From the IMG/VR virus record IMGVR_UViG_3300019886_000026, positions 1 to 23,913 of that record: DNA of 23,913 nucleotides, one strand, 5' to 3'. The stretch's first letter is position 1. Each line of letters begins with the position of its first letter. The translations under genes were made by a program, and so were the position numbers. Source of the DNA: a virus. The notes beneath the pieces were generated by a model. The model ran no database searches, was not told the DNA's origin, and was given only the letters and a program-made list of their open reading frames with translations. This document shows positions 13,290 to 21,800 of the stretch, in pieces.

Positions 13290-15601
13290 CGTCGGCTCCC
13301 CGTTCCGGTGGTGACGCCGGTGACGACGCCAGTGAGCACGTCCGCGAGCTGGACCTGCGTGACCTGCTTGACGCCGTCGCCGAAGTCCGCGTTGACGTTG
13401 ATGATCACGGGCTGCGGTGCGTCGAGACCGGCGGTGAGCGACGCAGTGCCGCCGCCGGACAGGAAGTTCTGTGTGGCCGAGGGCAGCCCGGACCCGGCGG
13501 CCATGACGGCGGACGTCATCCGGCCGGCGGCCTTCGTGGCGAAGTGTGCGTGCTTGTCGATACCGGCGGCGAGGCCCTCGGGGATCGCGACACCGGGCCC
13601 GTCGCGGAACGCCTTCGACGGGGAGTTGACCTTGAGGATGTTGTTGACGGTGTTGAGCAGCCCGGATGCGACGTTCGCGGCGGCGGCCAGGGCGGATTGG
13701 GCCTTGCGCTTGATGCCCGCAGTGAGGCCGTCCACGATGGACTCGCCGATACCGGACATCTGGCCGTTCATCCCGTCGAACGCGCCCAGGATGCCGTTCG
13801 CCGAGCCTGCGGTAGCCGAGTTCCAGGGCTGGAACTGCGCGGAGAGTTTCCTTTGCACGTCCGACGTGCCGAGCCCGACGATGGCGCCAAACTGGCTCGT
13901 CTGCGACTGCAGACCCCAGAGCGCACCGCCGGCAGCGGCTGCCGTGTTATGCGACCACGGCTGCAACTGGTCGGCGAGGTTCCCGGAGATGGCCGAGTTG
14001 CCGTCCATCACGTCCTTTTCCATCTGTGCCCAGTTGGTGTGCACGATGGTGTTGGACGTCGATGCCGCGTACTGGAATCCGGATGTCATGGTGGCCAGGG
14101 CGCCGGACAGGTCACCGGTCAGCGCCTGGACCAGCGCGATCACGGTATCCGTCACGAGCATAAACGGGATCGATAGCGCGAGAACCACAGGCGTGATGCC
14201 GATAAACGAGAACGCCATCACCTTGATCAGCGGCACGATGCTGCCCAGTGCAGGCGTCAGCCCCTTGATCAGTGCGTCGACGAGCTTCCCGAACGCGCCG
14301 ACCAGGGGGACCAGCACGGGCCCCATGTCCTTGATCATTTTGATCAGGGCTGGACCGAGGGTGTTCGCGATGGTCTGGAACACCGGCTTCAGCTCGTCGA
14401 ACACCGGCTGGAGCTGCTGCCCGACGGCGACCGCGATATCGAGAATCGGCTGGATGAGCGGGGACACCGCGCCGAGCAGGGACTCCGCGGCGGTCGCCAT
14501 CGTCGACAGTAGCTCACCGATGGACTTGAGTAACGCCTGCCCGGGGAGGCTGGTGACGAATTCCTTGATGACTGTGAGGACCGGCTTAGTGGCAGACAGA
14601 AGGTCGCCGAAGCCGCCGCCGAGCCCGTCGAACAGGCCCTTGCCGATCTCGGCGATCGTCTTGAAACTGTCGCCGATTTTCTTGATCTCGGCGATGCCGT
14701 TGTCGATCCACGTCTTGAGGCGGCCGTCACCGGCGGCTTTCGTGATGAACGCGTCGAATTTGTCGGCGAGGCCCTTGAGCCCGCCGGTGAGTTTCACCAG
14801 CTCGGGCATGGCCGTGGCGGCGATACGGATGAACGCCTGCCCGATCGGGGCGAGACCGGCGCCGATGTTCGACACAAGCTGGCCGGTGCCGGTGAGGATG
14901 GTGTTCAGGTCCCGCGTGGTCAGGCTGGACTTGAGCATCGCCGTGAACGACACCGCGACGCCGGAGATGGACTTGGCTACGTCGTCGAAACCGGGCTTGA
15001 GCTGCGGGATCAACGTCTTGAGGTTCGCGACCGCGGGCTGTAGGTCCTTCGCGAACACGGCCGACACGGACGCCTTGAGGCTGTCGATCGTGGGGGTGAG
15101 CGCGCTGAACGCCTTTTTGATGCCGTCGGCGCCGAGCTTGAACGTGAGCAGCGCCGCGACGCCGGCGGCGACCGCGGCAGGGATGAGGAACAGCGCGCCG
15201 GAGGCGACGACGGTGGCGTGCCCGACGGCGACCAGCGCGGGGATGGCTTGCTGGAGCCCGATGCCCAGGGCGCCGACCTGGCCGAGTGAGCGTGCTGCGT
15301 TGCCGGCGAACGAGGCGAGTCCGGCGCCGAGGTTGGACAGTTTCGACGCGAACGACTTGGACCGTTTGTCGGATTCGGCCTCGAGCGCGTCGAGGTTCCG
15401 CTTGACGTCCGCGGCGGCTTTATCGTCGATCTTGGCCTGGTCGGATGCGGCTTTCTTCGCGTCCGCGGCCATCTTGGAGTTGATCTTCTCTTGCTGCTTG
15501 TCGACCAGCTCAAGATCCGCGGCGGCTTTCGCGGCCGCCCGTGTCAGGCCGTCGGTGGTGCCGTCGAACTTGATCGTGATCTTGCGGATACCGGTCGCCA
15601 T
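13286..15601 (-). CDS. Tail tape measure protein
   Basis: With 771 residues this is the longest protein encoded by a tail gene, in the usual place after the tail assembly chaperones and before the tail-tip genes. Residues 20-85 are a charged coiled coil (ELVDKQQEKINSKMAADAKK). A strongly hydrophobic pair follows at about 120-155 (PALVAVGHATVVASGALFLI, then PAAVAAGVAALLTFKLG). A second hydrophobic patch lies near 455-500 (VMAFSFIGITPVVLALSIPF). The rest is Ala/Gly-rich helix. C-terminal motifs include KVNSPSKAFRDGPGVAIPEG (a common tape-measure signature) and PVIINVNADFGDG. Tape measure length scales with tail length at roughly 0.15 nm per residue in siphoviruses, so a tail near 115 nm is expected. 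No lytic transglycosylase or peptidase domain is visible. The ATG shares one base with the upstream stop. Confidence 0.9.
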   Translation of the reverse strand: MATGIRKITIKFDGTTDGLTRAAAKAAADLELVDKQQEKINSKMAADAKKAASDQAKIDDKAAADVKRNLDALEAESDKRSKSFASKLSNLGAGLASFAGNAARSLGQVGALGIGLQQAIPALVAVGHATVVASGALFLIPAAVAAGVAALLTFKLGADGIKKAFSALTPTIDSLKASVSAVFAKDLQPAVANLKTLIPQLKPGFDDVAKSISGVAVSFTAMLKSSLTTRDLNTILTGTGQLVSNIGAGLAPIGQAFIRIAATAMPELVKLTGGLKGLADKFDAFITKAAGDGRLKTWIDNGIAEIKKIGDSFKTIAEIGKGLFDGLGGGFGDLLSATKPVLTVIKEFVTSLPGQALLKSIGELLSTMATAAESLLGAVSPLIQPILDIAVAVGQQLQPVFDELKPVFQTIANTLGPALIKMIKDMGPVLVPLVGAFGKLVDALIKGLTPALGSIVPLIKVMAFSFIGITPVVLALSIPFMLVTDTVIALVQALTGDLSGALATMTSGFQYAASTSNTIVHTNWAQMEKDVMDGNSAISGNLADQLQPWSHNTAAAAGGALWGLQSQTSQFGAIVGLGTSDVQRKLSAQFQPWNSATAGSANGILGAFDGMNGQMSGIGESIVDGLTAGIKRKAQSALAAAANVASGLLNTVNNILKVNSPSKAFRDGPGVAIPEGLAAGIDKHAHFATKAAGRMTSAVMAAGSGLPSATQNFLSGGGTASLTAGLDAPQPVIINVNADFGDGVKQVTQVQLADVLTGVVTGVTTGTGSRR

Positions 15602-16092
15602 CAGTCGCCCCGCCCGAACTCGTTGATGACGTCGTCGGCGACCCGGTTCCACGCCTCATCGATCTGCGCGGCGTTGCGGTCCACAGTCTTGAAGAAGAAG
15701 TAGCCGTCGGTGCCGAGGTGCGGGTGCCACTGCCGCCCGGAACTCGAGCCGTAGCGCGGCGCCCCGTACCAGCCGGACCGGCCGTCCATGCCGAACTCGG
15801 CGGCGAACAGCAGCCCGTACGCGGGCTTGCGGTTGCGGCCGAGCCGCGCCGAGCCGCCCATCGTGATCGACGGGACCCGGTCCCGCACCGCCTTGATCGT
15901 GCCCGCCACCAGGCCGACCTGACGGCCCTCGGCGTACCCGGCTGCCTTCGCGTTGAGCGCCAGGAACCCGGCGAGTTTCTGCGACTCGTCGCGGAGCTTG
16001 TCGGACGCCTCTTTCGGCAGGTACTGGAGCTTGCGGAGAGTGGTACGGACGCCGGTGATGCTCACCTTGACGGTGAGGGTTTGCCTGGCCAT
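15601..16092 (-). CDS. HK97 gp10-like neck/tail-completion protein
   Basis: The 163 residues start MARQTLTVKVSITGVRTTLR at an ATG with GGAGG 8 bases upstream; an in-frame TTG five codons earlier lies on that site and is rejected. The pattern (a beta strand, then a helix with KLRDESQKLAGFLALNAKAA, a basic loop GGSARLGRNRKPAYGLLFAA, and a C-terminal helix KTVDRNAAQIDEAWNRVADD) resembles HK97 gp10-type proteins, which join head and tail. In HK97-like genomes that gene lies before the major tail protein. Here it lies between the chaperones and the tape measure, so it is either displaced or specialised for tail initiation. The assignment is by pattern only. Confidence 0.6.
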   Translation of the reverse strand: MARQTLTVKVSITGVRTTLRKLQYLPKEASDKLRDESQKLAGFLALNAKAAGYAEGRQVGLVAGTIKAVRDRVPSITMGGSARLGRNRKPAYGLLFAAEFGMDGRSGWYGAPRYGSSSGRQWHPHLGTDGYFFFKTVDRNAAQIDEAWNRVADDVINEFGRGD

Positions 16093-16114
16093 CCGTACCA
16101 CCTCCAATCCGGGG

Positions 16115-16572
16115 CTAGCCGCTCAGTGTGCGGCGGGCCTCCGGCCCCGAGGTGTGCGGTGTTGCGGTGAGCTTAATGCGCGTCTCGAGTATCTCGAGGG
16201 CCGTGATCAGGTCGCGTTCGGGAACATCTGCCCAGACGTGGGCGGGAATTCCGGTCCAGACGGCAAGCTCAAGGACGGCGTAGGCGACGGAACCGGCAAC
16301 GTAGGGCCCGCCTCGTCTGCGTCCTCCTGGGTGTCGAAGTCGAGCGCCGGGTAGGTGTCGACGAATTCGGCTTCGGTGCCCGTGTAGCCCAGCGTGCGGC
16401 GCGCGGTGACCCACGCCAGCGGGTAGAGGTCGGACATCGCGAGCCGCTCGAGCAGGGTGCGCAGTGACCGGCGCTGGGTTTTGTCGGTGCGTTCCCACAC
16501 GTAGATGTCGCGGGAGTCCGCGACAACCACGGTGGGCGGGTCGAGCTTGTCCAGGGTGAACGTGATTTCCAT
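16115..16572 (-). CDS. Tail assembly chaperone GT-type fusion made by -1 frameshift
   Basis: A -1 slip at GGGCCCT joins the first 90 residues of the chaperone to a second frame ending at 16115, giving a 152-residue protein. After the join it reads YVAGSVAYAVLELAVWTGIP, AHVWADVPERDLITALEILE, TRIKL, a natural helical sequence unlike the Arg-rich shadow upstream of the join in that frame. It has no start codon or ribosome site of its own, which supports production by frameshift. The order chaperone, gp10-like gene, tape measure matches the known coupling of these proteins in tail assembly. The coordinates span both frames; the shift is at 16303-16309. Confidence 0.8.
16207..16572 (-). CDS. Tail assembly chaperone, unshifted G-type product
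   Basis: This 121-residue zero-frame product starts MEITFTLDKLDPPTVVVADS. Its first 80 residues carry the typical chaperone fold pattern (RDIYVWERTDKTQRRSLRTL, SDLYPLAWVTARRTLGY, then an acidic stretch DTQEDADEAG). The last 30 residues after the slip site are low-complexity Pro/Ser (LPVPSPTPSLSLPSGPEFPP). That is what is expected where the functional extension lies in another frame. The equivalents are lambda gpG and gpGT, which bind the tape measure and recruit major tail protein. The ATG at 16572 is preceded by a CAG-rich leader and a more distant AGGAG. Confidence 0.8.
   Translation of the reverse strand: MEITFTLDKLDPPTVVVADSRDIYVWERTDKTQRRSLRTLLERLAMSDLYPLAWVTARRTLGYTGTEAEFVDTYPALDFDTQEDADEAGPTLPVPSPTPSLSLPSGPEFPPTSGQMFPNAT
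16303..16309 (-). other. -1 slippery heptamer GGGCCCT
   Basis: On the minus strand, codons GGC CCT preceded by G form the X XXY YYZ pattern G-GGC-CCT. A -1 shift re-pairs both tRNAs as GGG CCC, then reads TAC. It falls exactly where the first frame turns into low-complexity Pro/Ser and the second frame becomes protein-like. I see no strong downstream stem. Confidence 0.78.
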
Positions 16573-16606
16573 GCTGCTGCTCGCTCTCCTAGGCCATGGT
16601 GATCGG

Positions 16607-16906
16607 CTAGCTGGAGACTACCGCGTACACGTGGGTGCGTAGGACGGCGCCCGGGGTCGCCTGAAAAAGGACGTTGAAGTAGGTCAGGCCGCCGGAAACC
16701 TGCGTGTAGTGACCCGCGATCGGCACGGGAAGGGCGCCCGCTGGGAACACGGTCGCGGTGCTTGAGTCGTACCCCGAGTCCTCCGTGGCGTAGCCGCCGA
16801 CGCTGAGGATCACCTGCCCTGCCTCGGGCCCCGGGGCGCCCACGTCGACTAGGCCGTCAGAATCGGCGGTGCCCGTGTAGTGCCGCCAGACTACGGAGGT
16901 CGTCAC
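16607..16906 (-). CDS. Small virion-like protein, unknown
   Basis: The 99 residues (MTTSVVWRHYTGTADSDGLV...) start at a GTG overlapping the upstream stop (GTGA). The sequence alternates polar and aliphatic residues with many Gly, Thr and Tyr (GQVILSVGGYATEDSGYDSS; GHYTQVSGGLTYFNVLFQAT), so it is likely an all-beta protein. It lies between the major tail protein and the chaperones, together with a second small beta-rich gene. A tail-decoration or accessory structural role is plausible. No family is recognised. Confidence 0.65.
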   Translation of the reverse strand: MTTSVVWRHYTGTADSDGLVDVGAPGPEAGQVILSVGGYATEDSGYDSSTATVFPAGALPVPIAGHYTQVSGGLTYFNVLFQATPGAVLRTHVYAVVSS

Positions 16907-17280
16907 TGGGCAGCTCCGACAACCGCGCGCGTCACGGAAGTGATCAGGGAGTAGTTGACGTAGGCGCGGCCGATGTCCGCGCCGACTGGGGTGGTGACGT
17001 CGACGGACGCCGCGGTCTGCCGGTAGTTCGGGCTGGACAGCGGGATGATCGTGGGGACGGTGCCGACGGGCACGGTGACGGCGCGGTCGGTGATCGGCAG
17101 GTCGCCGTCAACAACGCCGGGCGTGACGATCGTGACAGTGATCGGAGCGCCGCCGCCGTTGACGACGTGCAGTGCGACGCGGCCGACGTCGACAACGTCG
17201 TTACCGGCGGTCGGGGCGGACATCGTGGGCAGTAGTCCCGCGAACGGGATGAGTTGCGTGGTGACTGATACGCGGGTCAT
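16903..17280 (-). CDS. Small Ig-like virion protein, unknown
   Basis: The 125 residues (MTRVSVTTQLIPFAGLLPTM...) are dominated by Val, Thr, Pro and Gly strands (ALHVVNGGGAPITVTIVTPG; RAVTVPVGTVPTIIPLSS; YVNYSLITSVTRAVVG), in keeping with a single immunoglobulin-like or decoration-protein domain. It follows the major tail gene directly (3 bases from its stop) and overlaps the next gene by 4 bases. From memory, similar short beta proteins occur at this place in other actinophage genomes. It could decorate the tail tube or the capsid. Function is not proven. Confidence 0.65.
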   Translation of the reverse strand: MTRVSVTTQLIPFAGLLPTMSAPTAGNDVVDVGRVALHVVNGGGAPITVTIVTPGVVDGDLPITDRAVTVPVGTVPTIIPLSSPNYRQTAASVDVTTPVGADIGRAYVNYSLITSVTRAVVGAAQ

Positions 17281-17283
17281 GGG

Positions 17284-17721
17284 TTATCCAATCCGGGTGT
17301 AGAAGAGGCTGTTGCCGGACAGGGAGCCGACGATCTGGAGCGTGATCTCGGTCATTTCCGTGACGCGCGCGTCACCGCCGACGGGGGCCGCCTTGATGAA
17401 CACCTGCCCCGCGAACCGGACGTGCTCCCCCACGATGTCCGGGTGGTGGTCGAGGACGAACGGCAACGTCTGCCCGTTGTTGGCCCACAGGAAATCGGAG
17501 ATCCCGGCGAGGCGCCAGTCCGCGACGAACTTGAGGTCCAACGACGGCTCGTCGTCGGTTTCCTCGATGAACACGTTGTTGGTCGCGTCCGTGCAGAACG
17601 TGTAGACGCGGTCGCCGTCCTTGATGCCCGGGTCGAGGGTCCAACTGGTCAACTGGCACTCGAAGTCCACGGCGTTCGCCGTGAACGTGACGGACTTGAG
17701 CCGCCTTTGGTGAACGCTCAT
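17284..17721 (-). CDS. Major tail protein candidate
   Basis: The 145 residues (MSVHQRRLKSVTFTANAVDF...) show the small tail-tube pattern: an N-terminal strand, ECQLTSWTLDPGIKDGDRVY, a flexible loop, then LDLKFVADWRLAGISDFLW and a final strand group ARVTEMTEITLQIVGSLSG. It is small for a tail-tube protein but lies where one is expected, between the terminator-like gene and the chaperones. It ends with TAA while many neighbours end with TGA. Its ATG overlaps the upstream stop by 4 bases. The assignment rests on position and pattern. Confidence 0.68.
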   Translation of the reverse strand: MSVHQRRLKSVTFTANAVDFECQLTSWTLDPGIKDGDRVYTFCTDATNNVFIEETDDEPSLDLKFVADWRLAGISDFLWANNGQTLPFVLDHHPDIVGEHVRFAGQVFIKAAPVGGDARVTEMTEITLQIVGSLSGNSLFYTRIG

Positions 17722-18083
17722 GTCAAGCTCGCTTCCACGGTGAATTGGTAACAGGGGTAGTCGGTGCCGCCGTTGGAGATGGTCGCCGGGGCCGCGGTCG
17801 TGACGGCCATGTAGTTGAGCACGTCGATCGCCTCGGACACCGCGGGGACCAGCGGGAACAGGGCCTCTAGCGGGCGTTCGGAGAAGTCGGCTATCAGCCA
17901 CACCGTGAACGTCGCAGTGTCGGGCTGCTCGGCGTACACCGCCCAACCCAGTGTCGGCGGCGACACCATCACCCCGGGCGGAGACACGATGTCACCAGGC
18001 TCGCTGTAGATCCGGACGCCGGGGATGCCGGACACGGCGGCCACCAGCGCGTTGAACGCGTCCCCGATCACGCTGCTCGTCAT
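17718..18083 (-). CDS. Tail terminator-like protein
   Basis: The 121 residues (MTSSVIGDAFNALVAAVSGI...) have the typical layout of small tail terminators: an N-terminal helix, a strand GVRIYSEPGDIVSPPGVMVS, a central strand TATFTVWLIADFSERPLEAL, a helix (VSEAIDVLNYMAVTT) and C-terminal strands (YPCYQFTVEASLT). Position, directly before the major tail protein and after a connector gene, fits. In lambda-like phages this protein caps the tail tube and joins it to the head. Coupled by ATGA to the preceding gene. Confidence 0.65.
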   Translation of the reverse strand: MTSSVIGDAFNALVAAVSGIPGVRIYSEPGDIVSPPGVMVSPPTLGWAVYAEQPDTATFTVWLIADFSERPLEALFPLVPAVSEAIDVLNYMAVTTAAPATISNGGTDYPCYQFTVEASLT

Positions 18084-18436
18084 CCGAGCACCGCCAGGGC
18101 GAAGCGTCCGATGCGGAGTAGCCGGTCGATGTCCGGGTCGAACGTCGACACCCTCGCCGCGCCCATGTCGCCGAGCTGGACCATGCCGTCCGGGGACTGC
18201 TGGCGCCGTACATACCGCGCGGCGAGGCGGATGGTGCCGAGCATCAGCGCCGGGTCCGACTCGGGGTCCGGCAGCAGCACGAGAGGGTCGTGCGCGTAGT
18301 TGAACAGGGGCCGCTGGTCCTGGACGAACGACGCCGCCGCGCCGAGCTCCGCAGTGATGCGGGGGTCGTCGCGCGCGTCGTCGAGAGCGATCTTCTGATC
18401 GTTCTTGTAATCGTCCAGGACCGGCGGCCAGCTCAC
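18080..18436 (-). CDS. Head-tail connector protein candidate (gp6-like)
   Basis: The 118 residues (MSWPPVLDDYKNDQKIALDD...) are mainly helical, with RDDPRITAELGAAASFVQDQ, DPALMLGTIRLAARYVRRQQ and a C-terminal end RLLRIGRFALAVLG. Short four-helix proteins of this kind (HK97 gp6 and relatives) form the ring beneath the portal. It lies after the capsid gene and before the terminator-like gene, as expected. The start is a GTG overlapping the previous stop (GTGA). Recognised by pattern only. Confidence 0.65.
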   Translation of the reverse strand: MSWPPVLDDYKNDQKIALDDARDDPRITAELGAAASFVQDQRPLFNYAHDPLVLLPDPESDPALMLGTIRLAARYVRRQQSPDGMVQLGDMGAARVSTFDPDIDRLLRIGRFALAVLG

Positions 18437-18600
18437 GCTTCGCTCCCGTCCAGGTCGAGCATCTCGGGCACCCAGCCCTGTTCGGTGAGGATGTGCCCAC
18501 CGGCCCGGGTGTAGTCGGTCGTGGTCTCGGGCTCGAGCGACTCGTCGACGTCGGGCGTGGCCGGGTCGTCCGGCTTCCCGGTCTTGCGTGCGGCTGCCAT
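18433..18600 (-). CDS. Very small acidic head-region protein
   Basis: The 55 residues (MAAARKTGKPDDPATPDVDE...) are acidic, Pro/Thr-rich and likely disordered for 30 residues, followed by a short conserved-looking end (RAGGHILTEQGWVPEMLDLD). GGAGG lies 9 bases before the ATG. It sits between two connector-region genes and is coupled to the connector by GTGA. Similar tiny proteins occur at this place in actinophage genomes, without known function. It might be a head-joining or assembly peptide. Confidence 0.65.
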   Translation of the reverse strand: MAAARKTGKPDDPATPDVDESLEPETTTDYTRAGGHILTEQGWVPEMLDLDGSEA

Positions 18601-18602
18601 GA

Positions 18603-18839
18603 TCAGGAACCTCCGTCTACTGCGGACGGGTCGAAACCGGCCACGATCCGGCCAGCCGCCGCCTGCGCTTCTGCCTGGGTGCCGAACTCGCCCTTGAGGA
18701 TCGCCGTCGAACCTGAGACCCCGAGCTGTGCGAGCGTGACGAACCAGGGGTCGCCGCCGTTCTGTGCGCCGGCCGCGACGTTGAACGCGTCGCGGCGCAC
18801 CCAGTTTCCGCCTGCGGTTTCGAGCCAAACGTCGCCCAT
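18603..18839 (-). CDS. Small protein directly after capsid fusion, unknown
   Basis: The 78 residues (MGDVWLETAGGNWVRRDAFN...) share one base with the stop of the fusion gene. The sequence is compact and mixed alpha/beta (GGDPWFVTLAQLGVSGSTAI, then LKGEFGTQAEAQAAAGRIVA). It lies where a capsid accessory or head-decoration gene is often found. It looks folded rather than a linker. No homologous family is recognised. Confidence 0.65.
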   Translation of the reverse strand: MGDVWLETAGGNWVRRDAFNVAAGAQNGGDPWFVTLAQLGVSGSTAILKGEFGTQAEAQAAAGRIVAGFDPSAVDGGS

Positions 18840-21800
18840 CAGGGGGTCACGGTGTGGCGGATGGCGGCGAGGCCGCGCGGGCGCAGCAGCCGGGTCGCGG
18901 AGTAGCCGAACAGCGCGAGGTCGATGTTCGCCGGGCCGCTGCGCTCCTCGAACCGGAACGTGAGGAGACCGGATTCCCAGTACCACACGTCGTTCGAGTT
19001 GAACATGAGCACGTCCGCGTCACCAGCGGCGTTGCCGGTCATCGACCAGGCGGGCTGGAACGCGAGCCCGTCGACGTACCAGCCCTGCGAGATCGCGTTG
19101 CCGAGCCCGGTCGCGTTCTGCGCACCGATGCTCGGGAGCAGCGGACGGCCGTCAGAACCCGATGCGGACGCGAGTGCCGAGGTGGCTTCCTGCGACATGA
19201 GGGCCCGGTTCGGCGAGGCGAAGCGACGGAACGGGTACAGAGCCTCGGCGGCCCGGATGCCCGCGAGCAGCTTTTCGCCGCCCTGGGTGCCGGTCGTCGA
19301 GACGGTCGCGCTGGCCTGCGCACCGGACGGGACGAACCCGGCGGTGATGGTGCCAGCCTGGCCGTTGGCGCCGTTGAGCTCGGCGTACACCTTGGCTTCG
19401 GTCTGCTGGGAGTAAGACTCCTGCATGGCCTGCATCGCGATCGCGTCGATCGCCGGGTTGCTCGAGTCCATGATCTCGCGGGTGAGCTGGAACACGCCGG
19501 AGATGGCGCCCGGGGTGACCGTGACCGTGCCGATGGTCAGGGTGCCCGACGTCGGGTTGGTGCCCTCCGTGTGCGTGCTCGTCATCGACGCCGCGGAGGT
19601 GAATGACGGCAGTGTGAACGGGGTCGCGTCGGTCAGGGTGCCGCGGGACACCGAGTTGACCAGCGGGCGGCCCTGCATGAGCTGGGTGACGTACAGCTCC
19701 GGCCGGTAGCCGGGCGGGATGACGGCGGCCGCGTTGCTGGTGTTCGCCGCGCCGAACGTCAATTCGTCCGCCGCGAGCTGCGCAGCGTCCTGCGTCTGCT
19801 TGGTGAACTTCGCGAGCCGGTCACGGGCATCGGAGTCGCCCTCGGTGCGGGCCTTCCACGCGTCCTTGACCATCGAGTGGCCGTGACCGTTCATCGCGTA
19901 CACGGGGGCTTCCCGGGTCACGGTGGCGCGGCCAGCGCGGACAACGTCGCGGCCGCCCGGCTCGAGCTGGGGTGTCGGCAGTGCGGCGATGGCGTTCGTC
20001 ATCGCGGCGGTGAACGCGGCCTCAAGGCCGGCGGTGAACGTGGCCATGTCCGGCAGCGTCGCGCCGGCCGGGGCCGGCGGGGTGACGGCCGGAGCCGGGG
20101 GAGTGACGACCTCGGGCATGGTGGGTGCTTCCTCTCGGGAGGCGACAACCGCTGCCACTCTGGCAGCGTCGAAAGCGGGCATCGCGGTCAGGGCGACCGC
20201 GACAAGGGTGGCGGAGGAGACGTCGTACGCGCCGGTCTGCTCGTTGTACTCCACGGCGTCCTCGGGCGAAGAAAACTCGACCTCGACGGACATGCCGTCG
20301 TATACGTGGTCCTCGGCGGCGAACAGCATCTGGTCGCCGAGGGTGCCGCGGCCGACACCGAACGCGGCGTTGAGCCCGGTCGCGGTGCTGGTCAGGGACT
20401 TAGCGGCGGCGAACGACTCGTCGCGGTTGTGGTCCTTGTTCAGCTTCACCCGCGACACATCCGACGACCAGTGCAGCGACCCCGGCGCGAAGGACCACTT
20501 GCGGCCCTTGCTCATCGCCGGCGTGTTCCAGGGGATCACCTGCCCGGAGATGGTGCGGCGCTCACTCGACGCGGCGAACGACTCGGTGCCAGTCGGGAAG
20601 TCGAACCGCAGAGTGCCATCCGTGGCGGCGTCGAACGTGACCGGGACGCCGTCGCGCGCCCACCGGCGACCGGGGATCACGGCGTCGTTCATGAACGCGA
20701 TGTCCTGGTCGCGCATGTGCGCGGCCGCGGCGACCGGGGTGCGCTGGTTCCCCGGCGGCGGCGACTTCACCGGCGCCGCCGGGGCGGGCACCGCCGGGAC
20801 CTCGGGGGTCACGACCGGGACACCAGCGGGAACAGGGGCGATCTTGGCATTCGGAATCCACTCCTCCTCGGCGATCCGCTGGTCGTCGTACGCGCCGACA
20901 CCGCGGCCGGCGGCGTAGACCTGCATCCGGGTGAGGGTGTCGGACCGCAGGAAGCCGGTGTAGTCGAACCTCACGGTGACGTTGCGGGGGCACACGTCGT
21001 TCATCGACAGTCGGCCCTCGACGGCCGACACGTACGCGGCCAGCACGAAATCGATCAAATCGAGGCGCCGCATCTCGGCGTTCGCGTACGTCTTCGAGTT
21101 GATCGCCACGCCGAGTTCTTCGGGGTCCAGCCCCACCAGCCGGGCTATCTCGAGCACGAGATAGTCGCGCTGCGCCGCGAGCTGGAGCTGCTCCGGGGAC
21201 CACGCGAGGGTCTTCAGTTCGACGGCGGCACCGACGTAGCCGGTTGCCCGACGCCGGCGGGTGGTCTCCCACTGGTCGAGCATGTCGTCGACTTTTTCCG
21301 GGGGCTGGTCAGCGACGCCGTCTTTCGGGGCGAAATACGACAGCGGGGGGATGCCGTCGATGCTGTTGCCCGCGGAGATGCGGAGCTTGATCGCCGCGCG
21401 GATGGTCGCCGCGCCGGCCTCGAGGAGCGCGTCGTGCGGGGACTCGAAGCGAATCAGCTCGGCGTCCGGCACCCACTGCCACGCGCCACCCTGGGTGTGC
21501 CGGTCCGGGTCGATATCGGACGTGTACACCTGCCAGTTCTTCCGGATCGTGACCGACAGCGGGTCGAGCCGGCGCACCTCGGTGGGGTAGCCGTCGAACC
21601 CGAACTTGGTGATCCGCCACCATGAGTACTTGTGGAACAGCAAGTCCTCGAGCACGTGCGTCATGCTGATCGACCGGGCGTAGTCGTGCTCCGGCTGCCC
21701 GAGCAGGGACGCCGTCGAGCCGGTCTTGAGCCGCTCGCGGGTGTCGAGGTTGTACGCGCGGAGCGGGAGCACGCCGAGGGTGCCGCAGATCAGGTCCCGG

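Noticed and set aside
11982-15626. Very long plus-strand open frame (1214 codons) opposite the tape measure and tail-tip genes
   Set aside because: It is antisense to well-supported tail genes, crosses their boundaries, is low in recognisable motifs and shows the composition typical of GC-rich shadow frames.
19877-21625. Plus-strand 582-codon frame opposite the capsid fusion
   Set aside because: It has a Gly/Arg/His/Asp-rich shadow composition, no ribosome site or domain, and lies fully opposite the portal-protease-capsid gene.
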